From: Tetrapyrgos nigripes
Taxonomy: Eukaryota; Basidiomycota; Agaricomycetes; Agaricales; Campanellaceae
Direction: 5' to 3'
Assembly: GCA_013368315.1 (NCBI GenBank)
Contig: JAACJM010000011.1
Location: 1 to 64,000 of the forward strand
DNA length: 64,000 nucleotides
In this document: one piece after another, positions 55,993-64,000 of the stretch
Position numbering within the stretch: the stretch's first letter is position 1
Layout of the letters: every line of letters starts with the position of its first letter
The notes under the pieces: model-generated
Told to the model about the DNA's origin: nothing
Database searches by the model: none
Seen by the model: only the letters and a program-made list of their open reading frames with translations
Translations under genes and position numbers: made by a program

Positions 55993-57349
55993 ATGTCCTC
56001 CTCAGACGTAACAATCGATCCCGATGTCTTTTCTACGCTGTACGGCCAGGATCTACAATCTGTATCGAAAACCTACCCGCTTTCAACTCCAATGACCCTG
56101 TAGCGTACACTCAGCCTCCGAATCCTGGATGGAAATTCGGTAAGTCTTCCACATAGAATATTGGTGCTACATAGGACTAACGGCCATTCGCCCCTCAGGC
56201 ATGAAGGTTGAAGAAACCGAAGAAGGAAGGAAATGGATCGGAGGAGAGAAGCAAGGTTGGAAGAGGGTTGATACCGAGGGTGAAGATTGGATGTGAGTCC
56301 CAGTCTGTACTCGTGTCCAGTACCTCCATACTAACTAGGATCATGATCCAACAGGAAGGTATACCAACTTATGCTCAGCGGAATCCAACCCCGTCCTATC
56401 GCTCTCGTGTCTTCCGTCTCTGAGAATGGAGTGTGCAATCTGGCGCCATTCAGGTAGGTATTTGTATCTTCAAAATCCTTCATCTTGAATCAACTCCTCC
56501 GAGATAACACGTACACTTAACACACTTATCCAGCTGGTTCAACGCAGTGGCATTCTTCCCACCCCTCGTGTCATACTCCGCAATGAATATGACTTGGGAA
56601 ACTGATGGTACTTCTAAATTCAAAGATTCAGTTGAGAATGTGAAGGTGAGTAGTAAACGTACTTCTGCCACTGGAACTGTGGCCGGTATTTCTGATCTGA
56701 CGGATGACGGCTCGTTATCTTCACAGGCAACCAAAGAGTTCACGGTGAACATCATCTCTATACCTTGGGCCGCGCTGAACAAACCAACTTTGCTTCTATC
56801 AATACCCCTCATGATGTATCGGAATGGGAGCTGACGGGTTTGACAAAGATGGAGAGTACGTATGTGAAAGCGCCCAGAGTGAAAGAGAGCGCATTTACAT
56901 GGAGTGCGAGGTATGTTCACTAATCAAAATATACTCTGATCATGATCATCCTGAACGCGAGGCTGCCGATAGCTCTTCCACACCTATGATATCATCCATC
57001 CAAAACCAAACAACACACTGGAACTGTCGTATATGGTCTAGTCAAATGCATCCATGTAAGGAACGACGTTCTGGCTGATCCGAAAGAGCTAGAGGCAAGC
57101 GGACACAAAGGTTTGCGTCAATCCATTGATAATGACCCTGTTCTTCAATTTCTTCAATTTACTCCACTTACTTCAGCAAAAATCGTGGTAGATCCAGCCA
57201 AGATTCGGACCATTGCGTGTATGGGAGATATCACATACGAACACGTGCGTGAGCCATTCAGGCTTCCGAGGAGTAGCTGGGACAAGGATGGAGAGGTCAT
57301 TAAAAAAGTTGCCGACGAGTATAAGAAGAAAAAGGGGTTGGGCAATTGA
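55993..57349 (+). pseudogene. Flavin-reductase-like FMN-binding protein, frameshifted
   Basis: ATG at 55993 gives MSSSDVTIDPDVFSTLYGQD; the frame then shifts to NLPAFNSNDPVAYTQPPNPG. Following exons read GWKRVDTEGEDWMKVYQLML, SGIQPRPIALVSSVSENGV and NLAPFSWFNAVAFFPPLVSY, the FMN-binding split-barrel signature. ATKEFTVNIISIPWAA is followed by a one-base loss (GCG-GCT read as GCGCT, near 56772) and then EQTNFASINTPHDVSEWELT and GLTKMESTYVKAPRVKESAF. Near 57005-57020 the frame shifts again, from YDIIHPKPNN to TGTVVYGLVKCIHVRND, and the C-terminus ends KKKKGLGN at 57349. The family binds FMN and reduces flavins or related substrates. Three frame breaks argue for a pseudogene. Confidence 0.75.
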
Positions 57350-57999
57350 TGAACCTGAAGGACGTGAAATTTTGAAGGAGCTGCGCGTACTACGTATTAT
57401 AAATCCCATTTACAGAAACTCTTGCAGAAAGTACTCAGACCGAGAGCATTGACGAGTGAGGTTGGATGCCGCGGTGGAGGCGCGTCCCTCCTCCTGACAC
57501 GATCGGTGGTACAATTACGAGGCCCTTTTAAGGGACTCGTTCTTAGTACATCTCGTTTCTGCGTGTGGCTATGTTCATTAGCACCACCTCCTGATTGGCT
57601 GGCGATTCACGCCATCAGGGTACCCATGCCGTGGTCATAAAATCCTCCTGTTCTTCGAGCCAGCCTACCCACGGCAACATTAGCCACGCGTAGCGGTGGC
57701 CCACATTTTCCTCGTTTGCGTGTTGTTTGCGTATGAGGTCGCAGCCACAGTAGTCTCTCGTAGCAGACCCTAGGAGACCCCTACGTTGAAGTGTTGCGTA
57801 AGGGCAAGATAGCTATTGAACGTTTGAACAAAAAAAAAATGGGACTCACGCTGAGGTAAATTGGTTCAAGCTGAATGTACGGATTTCATGATCTAGATTG
57901 TCAATGTATAGTACTAGATATCAGACATAGTATTGATGCAGTTACAACTATTCTCCGCCTGGATCAGGACAAGTCAACGTTGAGTCTCCCTGTTCATTC
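57350..57999. other. Intergenic, with a possible hAT end
   Basis: No gene. CCCACGGCAACATTA at 57670-57684 is close to the inverted terminus of the hAT at 4.8-8.9 kb (CCCACGGCAACACTA) and may be a solitary degraded end. An inverted copy of the TTACGAGGCCC motif lies at 57515-57525. Confidence 0.4.
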
Positions 58000-59175
58000 T
58001 TAAGGATTAACCAACCCAAACCCTCCGTCTAAAGTCAGGTTTGCTCCATTCACAAATTCACCAGCAGCAGAGGACAAGAAAACTACTGTGGTTCCTATCT
58101 CGACCTGCCTGAAATTCAAGTTCTCAAAGTCAGATATTGCTGACGTTCAGAATTATATCCAGAACTCACCTTCCTGCCCTAAGCATTGGAGCCGCGTTGA
58201 GGGCGCCCTTTGCCGGCTGTGAAAGCCACTGGTCAAACTGCTCCGGTGTCAGTCCGAGTAAGTTGTCTATTATCTCGGACGGGAAGAAACCAGGCGAGAT
58301 GGCATTAACCCGGACAGGAATGTTTTGTAGCGCGAACTGCGTGGCCAGAATCTCGGTGAGGTGATTGACACCTGCTTTACTCACTGGATAGGCAACCTAG
58401 CAGGAAAAGACATCCTGATGCGTGAGACTCGAACGGTCTCTAGACAAGGTGGAAGTCTGCACTTACCGTGCCTTGAATCATGACTTTGGTTGATCCATTG
58501 ACACTAGAGATATTGATGACACTGGAGGTTTGCCCTTCCCTTATACGTGCACCTCGTTCGAGGAGCGAGAGGAAACCCATCGTAACAAAATATGGGGCGG
58601 CAGTGTTCGTTTTAAAGACTTCGGCCCACTGCTCAAAAGAGTCTTGAGCGAAAGCACTATCTCCGACTTTTACGTCCTTAGGGGCGTCTTTTCCCTGGAA
58701 AAATTCGAAAATAGACGATGGAACTCCGGCGCTTTAATAGCAGACGTGAGCAATCGTTCGTCCTACCGTAGGCTCCAAGGGAAATTTGACTTACTTGTTC
58801 ACCAGGATGTCCAGCTTCCCTTCAGCCTGATCAATGGTTTTGACAGCCTTCGCAATCGATTCTTTTTCCGAAACATCCATCCGAAGGCTATGAGCAAGTA
58901 GAGTGAGGTTGAGTATATGTATCTGTGATAAGGCACTTACGGGATAAGTGCTGTCTCCGATGCAATCTTCTCTAGAACCTGGAGACGTCTTCCTGTGATA
59001 TAAACCTTCGCCCCATTGCTAGAAAGCTCTTTGGCAATCATTAAACCACTGGCGATCAAGGACCCAGCTCATGTCAGGGCAAGTAAGAGTGAACGCTAGA
59101 ATCGCGGCGAACATACATTCCGGTACCACCACCAGTAACTAGAGCGGTTTTGCCTTGCAAGTTGAGAGCGGACAT
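58000..59175 (-). CDS. Short-chain dehydrogenase/reductase
   Basis: Minus-strand gene with clean short introns; exon 1 is 59175-59117. Residues run MSALNLQGKTALVTGGGTGI, GLMIAKELSSNGAKVYITGR (Rossmann TGGGTGIG motif for NAD(P)H), MDVSEKESIAKAV, DILVNNAGVPSS (NNAG), then SVINISSVNG (catalytic Ser region), AYPVSKAGVNHL (catalytic Tyr and Lys, YxxxK), AISPGFFPSEI, and LTLDGGFGLVNP at the end. This is a classical SDR of about 290-300 residues, most like fungal 3-oxoacyl-ACP-reductase/RhlG-type proteins. The exact substrate cannot be told. No transit peptide; probably cytosolic. All frames join without a break, unlike the genes just to the left. Confidence 0.9.
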
Positions 59176-59215
59176 CTTGATTGGTATGCTGACTGTCTTT
59201 GGACGTGTTGCTCTC

Positions 59216-59223
59216 TTTTTATA
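59216..59223 (-). promoter_or_regulatory. TATA box of the SDR gene
   Basis: TATAAAAA on the minus strand, about 40 bp upstream of the ATG at 59175. Position fits a gene with a very short leader. Confidence 0.5.
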
Positions 59224-59982
59224 CCGTCGCCGGCAGATTTTGTCTCATCCGTAGTAAGTACTAAAGTTACGGTGAGAGTAGTGATCCTATGACCAAGCGT
59301 GGGAAAAATAATAGGATGTAATTCCGACCATGGGTACTACGACTTCCAAGACGTCCAGATATAGCAAAGTCTGCCTAGGGGAGACTATATAGTCGTTCAT
59401 ACATTAATTGTCGACATCGGAGGTATAGCTCAGCTTGGAGAGCAGCAGACTGAGGTTGGACTACAGTACTTCTTTCATCACACTACCATCATCTCCGCTG
59501 CCGTCGACCTCCAGCTCAACGTTCCTGACCTCTACCTCATACCCAGTGAAAAACGACAAGTGTGAAATCTGAGAAAATGTCAAAATTCCTGGCAGATTCC
59601 GACTGTTTCTGGCTAGATCTGACGGCAACGGCGAGTCTGATTTCTGGCCAGAAACCGTCATAATCGAGCAGACATTTGGCTAGGCCACTCCAGGCACCCA
59701 TCGATGTCTATGACCTGGCTTTTATGGGTCCAAAAATTTTGTAAAGTCCATCCAAAGTCCGTCTTCTGGCTTCTTCTGGTAAAGCCGCGGCTTCTCCTTC
59801 TTTGAGTGTGGGGGATCTACGCAGAAGCCCCTTCTTCTCGTACACCACCATCTCCACTCCCTCACACTCCATCTCCTCTCTTTTTCATCCTGCCAACCCA
59901 AGTCATCTCTTCTGACAGGTTCTAGACTGTAGGGTTTCTTCTTCACTTCATACGCGCAGCTTGTTCGTTGTTAATCCCATTA
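59224..59982. other. Intergenic with a tRNA-half-like sequence
   Basis: At 59419-59450 GGAGGTATAGCTCAGCTTGG continues AGAGCAGCAGACTG, resembling a tRNA acceptor/D-arm with a perfect A-box (TAGCTCAGCTTGG). No T-arm or B-box (GGTTCRANTCC) follows, so it is not an intact tRNA. Otherwise no gene. Confidence 0.4.
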
Positions 59983-60193
59983 GGGGGGGTCAGAGGATTC
60001 TACTTGCGATTCACTTTGACGATTCTCCGCAGCGGGAATTATGTAAATTTCTTGGATGAACCGACGGGTGAATCGGAAGGGTGAATCGCTGCTGGAAAAG
60101 TGCGGTCAGAGTTGAAGCGACGATCCAGGCCGTTTCACGAGTTGCGAATCGGTGTCTAGATCAAAGCCAGAATTGTGAACTCTGGACCCCCCC
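59983..60193. mobile_element. 211-bp MITE with poly-G termini
   Basis: Ends GGGGGGGTCAGAGGATTC and, reverse complemented, GGGGGGGTCCAGAGTTCAC, flanked by TA on both sides (59981-59982 and 60194-60195). Internally GATTCAC / GTGAATC words recur in both orientations. Probably mobilised by a Tc1/mariner-like transposase. Confidence 0.65.
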
Positions 60194-60782
60194 TATGTGC
60201 ATCTTCTACAACCCTTTCATACATGGGTGAGTTATCTATCTCCTTCTCAACCTTGTCTTTGACTGATTTCATGCATCCATTAGCGTCCCGCGTTCTATCC
60301 GCGGTACCCCCATGCAAAAGCCAGCAAGAGATGTCTCTTTCAAGGAAGCAATTCGAACTTCGAGGAGTACTGAAACTTGGAACATAGCGTTGATCTAGGG
60401 TGCTAGTAACTAGTTTTACTGCTTATGTCTCCTTGCCTGAGTGCTCAAAGTGATAATATATGCCACCCCGACATGAAATTTTCAAATTCAACACGGGAAC
60501 GCGTCCGCGACGCGACGCGTACTGACTCGTGACTGTTATTGCGCTTGCCAAGCTCTTTCCTTCTGCTATGCTACTACTGGCACTGGCTGAGACCCCTGGC
60601 TTTTCCGTACCGCAGGTTGTTATGCTAGTTCAATCCTCGCTATTCTATTCATGGACTATCTCTAGATCATTCAAGTCTTTCGCTAGAAACGTCTACTAAA
60701 ATTTACACCATCATTCCTCCCTTAGCAGCTCTTCTCTATGATGTTGCGGACAAGTACAATTACAAGAATCTTCTGCTAACTT
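60194..60782. other. Intergenic
   Basis: No gene seen. A CG-rich run GCGTCCGCGACGCGACGCGT lies near 60501-60520. Confidence 0.45.
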
Positions 60783-61724
60783 CTACACCAAGAATGATTC
60801 CGGAGCAGTATCTTTAATCTCAACCCATGTCGGTCGCTGAGATAGCGCTTGATACCATCTGCGAAATGCGTGCATATTAGGCCCCACGGAAGTATCGCCG
60901 ATGAGAATGGTAAATACTCACCGAGCAACATTTGGGCGACTGTCAATAGTTTCCGGTAACATCAGGTAGACCTTGTCGAGGAATGAGAGATGGAATAGAT
61001 CTACAAGTGTCAATTTCTATGATTTTCGAAAATATGGAGGATGAGAAACGAATTGGTTTAGGGAAAGATTATCACACACTTCACCGCAGATGTAGGTCTG
61101 TTTACTAAGAATGCGCTCATATCCGTCCAATCTCTGGTTGAGAGTTGAGACATAGTGAGCCACAAAGGACTCATTCGTAGGGATCTTGTGGTAACTAGAA
61201 CAATGTTGATTGAGCCATAGCGGAATGCCACAGTCGTAAACTTACATGGGATGGATGACCTTTTCATGATAAAGAGGATTTGCTATGGCTTCAAAGTTGT
61301 TCAGCTCAAACGAAGCAGCTTGTTCAAAGATAGCTAGCTCTTTCGGATCGGTAGGTATCAACGGAGTGCCTTGTGAAGCATATTTATTGGCAATATAGCG
61401 ACAGATTGCGCGACTAGAGGAAGCTGTCAGTACGGTTCAGAAGTGACGAACAAGCTAGATCCACCTTTCAAATAGCATAAAACCGTCATCTTCATCCTGA
61501 TCCCAGATGATTAGCGTCCGAATGCATTGGCCCATCGAGACTCCACTTACAACGACATACGGGATTTGTCCAAAGGGTTGCTTTTCAAGAAAGGCTGGTG
61601 TTTTGTGTTCATTTTCCAGCATCTTGATGGAAACAATACGGTAAGGGATGTTTTTCTCCTTGCAGACGACTACGATTCTCTTCGTCGAGGTTGACCGAGG
61701 AATACCGTAGATCGTTAGCACCAT
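60783..61724 (-). CDS. Glutathione S-transferase, phi-like
   Basis: ATG at 61724 (28 codons inside the longest open frame) gives MVLTIYGIPRSTSTKRIVVV, the thioredoxin-fold start with the Ser/Thr-rich active-site region. Next come LEKQPFGQIPYVV (cis-Pro loop) and, after an intron, DEDDGFMLFESRAICRYIAN (the E-S-R-A-I glutathione-binding motif). The all-alpha C-terminal half follows: ELAIFEQAASFELNNFEAIA, IPTNESFVAHYVSTLNQRLD, YICGE, LFHLSFLDKVYLMLPE, RPNVARWYQALSQRPTW, ending ESFLV at 60783-60785. About 215 residues, normal for the class. It would conjugate glutathione to electrophiles in the cytosol. Exons join without frame breaks. It is divergent from the GMC oxidoreductase gene, with about 375 bp between start codons. 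Confidence 0.92.
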
Positions 61725-62098
61725 GTTGATGTCGAGATTATTCGAGGTCCGTCTTGCGATTCCCAGCCTGAAGCTACAGTAGAAATAACATTGGGCCGAC
61801 CTTAACATCCTTATACACCAGTTCGCGGCCGTGTCTTTGCCATGTATGGCTCCTCGCGTTTATAGCATAGCAAGTCGAAGTAGTATTCAGCAAAGCAGGG
61901 AGTAGCGGACCGAGGTTGAGGCGGCCGCACAGACTTCACGTGCAACCTTTCTCTTCTTGACCTGGACCATCATCTACCGCCCTGATGGCGGACTTTATTC
62001 GAGTCTTTCAATACATGGCTGGCGGTTTTCTTCTTTGGGAGCTCATTAATATAACTCGACAACTATAGCTGACAGAAAGAACTGTACCGTCGGTCTTC
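61725..62098. promoter_or_regulatory. Shared promoter region of GST and GMC genes
   Basis: A 374-bp interval between two divergent start codons, with TTTATAGCATAGC near 61859 and TTAATATAACTCG near 62047 as TATA candidates. Coordinated regulation of the two genes is inference from the arrangement. Confidence 0.45.
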
Positions 62099-64000
62099 AT
62101 GCCTCGTTTTCCAGCTGCTCTGACATTTGGCGTGTGGTTTTCAGTAGCCTTAGGGCAGTACTGCTCGCTACCCGATGTCAATCCAGAAGAGTTTGCTGCG
62201 ACAAATTTTGACTACCTTGTCGTTGGAGCTGGACCTGGTGGTTTGACTGTGGCTTCTCGGCTCTCCGAGGATCCAAATGTTGCAGTTGGTGTGCTTGAAG
62301 CAGGAGGAGTCCATATGATAGATGAAGTTATCACAGTTCCAGGTATGGATTTACTGTCTTTTCCTTCTCCCCGAGTCACTCAAAACGAAACCCTGAGTAG
62401 GTTTTTCCGGTCAAGCACTTGGAGATCCAAAATACGACTGGGCCTATAGTTCGGTGCCTCAACGCTTTGCCAACAATCGGTCCATTCCTTCTTTTCGCGG
62501 ACGTATGCTTGGAGGCTCGAGTGCGATTAATGGAATGGCATGGGGACGTCCAGGAGCCCGTGAGCTTGATGCATGGGATCAAATCAATAACGGGGCGGGT
62601 AGTTGGGGCTTTGACGCAATGTTGCCCTATTTCCTGAAGACGGAGACCATACAAACGGAATATATAAGCTTTCTTCCTGGTCTCGACAACCCCGAGCTAC
62701 TAGCTTCATTCCATGGCCAAGAGAACGGCACCGATGGAGCTGTCAAGGTACGTGTTTTGCGTCTAGCTTTCCTTGTCCCCTGTAACGCAGTCATAGGCCT
62801 CCCTCAATACGTTCATAGATGAAGCTGTGCCTCCATATGTGAGAGCCATGAATGAGTTTGGTGTCCGAACCAACCAGGACCCACAGTCCGGAAATACAAC
62901 CGGTGTTTGGAACACTCTTATGGCGCTAGACCGTGATCACGGTGTTCGGTCTGAGGCTGGCATGGCCTACTGCTTTGCGTATGGTCGCCCCAATCTCAAA
63001 ATTCTGACCAGTGCCTTCGTTCGCAAAATTGTGTTTTCCCACGGCGCTAAAGGATACGATGCTGCTGGGCTTGTCTTCTCCATGAATGGGAGTGACTCGC
63101 AGTTCTCCGTGAACGCTACCCGGGAAGTCATTGTCAGTGGAGGCAGTGTCAATACCCCTGCCTTACTAGAGCACTCTGGCATCGGAGACCCCGAAATCCT
63201 TCGTGCTGCTGGGGTTGAGCCTCTTGTAGATCTTCCCGGAGTCGGTGCCAATCTTCAAGAACATCCATACGTCCCTTCCGTCTTCCAACTCCTTCCTTCT
63301 CTTGTCACCTTCGACGTTCTGAAGAACGAAACTACCATGGCCGAGCAAAAAGCCATCTACGACAATAACGGAACCGGTCTCCTCGCCGCGACCAATCCTA
63401 CTCTCGCATTTTTCACCTCTCGACAAATTTTCTCTGAGAATGTCACTCAAAGCCTCCTTTCAACATTCGACAGTGACGTGCAGTCTGGTGGGGTTGCCGA
63501 TACACGTTTTACCGCGCTCAACAAAGCGCAATTCGCCATCCAAAGGCGATGGTTGGAAGAAGACGTCGTTGTTAGCGCAGAGATGCTGCACCGTGGAGGG
63601 GATAGCGAGCTCAAGGACAACAACAGGTATATGGAGCTGCTGACTGGTCTCATGCAACCTGTCAGCAGAGGCTATGTGGTGAGTGTCGGACAAAACTGCT
63701 CTGCTGTCCTTCAAGCACACTAATTTTGAACTCTCGTAGCATATCAACTCTTCCGACCCCACCGGGCCCCCAATAATCAACCCCAACTACTTTGCTGCTT
63801 CCTACGACCGCCAGATGGTCACCGAGTTTTTGCGTTTCCACCGAGTGCTTGCCGCCGAATCTGAATTGGAAGGTGTCATCGTCAAGCAGATTGCGCCCAC
63901 CGTCAATATCACTTCGGACGAAGACCTTCTGAATTATGCTAGAGACACGGTGAGCGCTGGTGCGCATATAACTGGATCTGCTGCCATGGCCCCCAAGGAG
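62099..64000 (+). CDS. GMC oxidoreductase (aryl-alcohol oxidase type), partial at window end
   Basis: Starts MPRFPAALTFGVWFSVALGQ, a probable secretion signal. FDYLVVGAGPGGLTVASRLS holds the FAD-binding GxGxxG, ending in VLEAGG. After an intron come YDWAYSSVPQRF and the GMC signature SFRGRMLGGSSAINGMAWGR. Exon 3 onward has SEAGMAYC, REVIVSGGSVNTPALLEHSG (second GMC signature) and VDLPGVGANLQEHPY. The next exon reads HINSSDPTGPPIINPNYFAA, with GAHITGSAAMAPKE near the edge, where the catalytic His normally lies. The gene continues past 64000, so only about 530 of the usual 570-600 residues are seen. Such enzymes oxidise aromatic or aliphatic alcohols and give H2O2 for wood decay. Substrate not determinable. 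Confidence 0.9.

Overview
The window is a fungal nuclear segment, most likely from a mushroom-forming basidiomycete (Agaricomycetes). Genes are split by many short introns of about 45-60 bp with GT..AG ends, and the host products are typical of that group: a GMC oxidoreductase, a phi-like glutathione S-transferase, a PdxT/SNO glutaminase, an ATP synthase subunit g and an NB-ARC-TPR protein. The transposons (BED-finger hATs, KDZ transposase, Helitrons) are also typical. I cannot name the species.

Layout: 0-2.7 kb, relics of a secreted Ser/Thr-rich protein and a type-B carboxylesterase. 2.7-4.5 kb, LTR-like repeat rich in TCGCGA palindromes. 4.8-8.9 kb, a complete hAT transposon. 9-13 kb, gene-poor. 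13.2-16.9 kb, an intact eight-exon NLR-like gene: a tandem cationic N-terminal helix, a beta/Asn-rich motif, NB-ARC, and 13 nearly identical 42-residue TPR units. 17-32.5 kb, a transposon nest: two KDZ transposase halves, the C-terminal half split by a 557-bp hAT-type MITE, with a decayed Helitron (itself split by a foldback MITE) and an intact unknown five-exon gene between them. 32.5-37.5 kb, repeat-rich, including a hAT relic with a second hAT derivative nested inside it and a further short hAT MITE. 37.7-39.1 kb, PdxT/SNO. 40.1-43.9 kb, a second complete hAT. 45.1-52.9 kb, an intact Helitron Rep-helicase of about 2,575 residues ending in a predicted cysteine-protease domain. 53.2-57.3 kb, three successive host genes (DHHC palmitoyltransferase, ATP synthase subunit g, flavin-reductase-like) that all carry frameshifts. 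58-64 kb, intact host genes: an SDR, a GST, and a divergently transcribed GMC oxidoreductase that runs off the end.

How it fits together: most of the window is accessory DNA built by repeated insertion. Six hAT-type insertions have 8-bp target duplications (one with a single mismatch), giving a relative order of events: KDZ before its MITE; Helitron relic before its foldback MITE; hAT relic before the hAT nested in it. The NLR-like gene and the intact unknown gene at 26.4-27.6 kb are the best candidates for undescribed biology. The right end (SDR, GST, GMC) looks like an ordinary oxidative/detoxification neighbourhood. No rRNA, complete tRNA or CRISPR array was seen. All exon joins are by eye from splice signals and reading-frame continuity.
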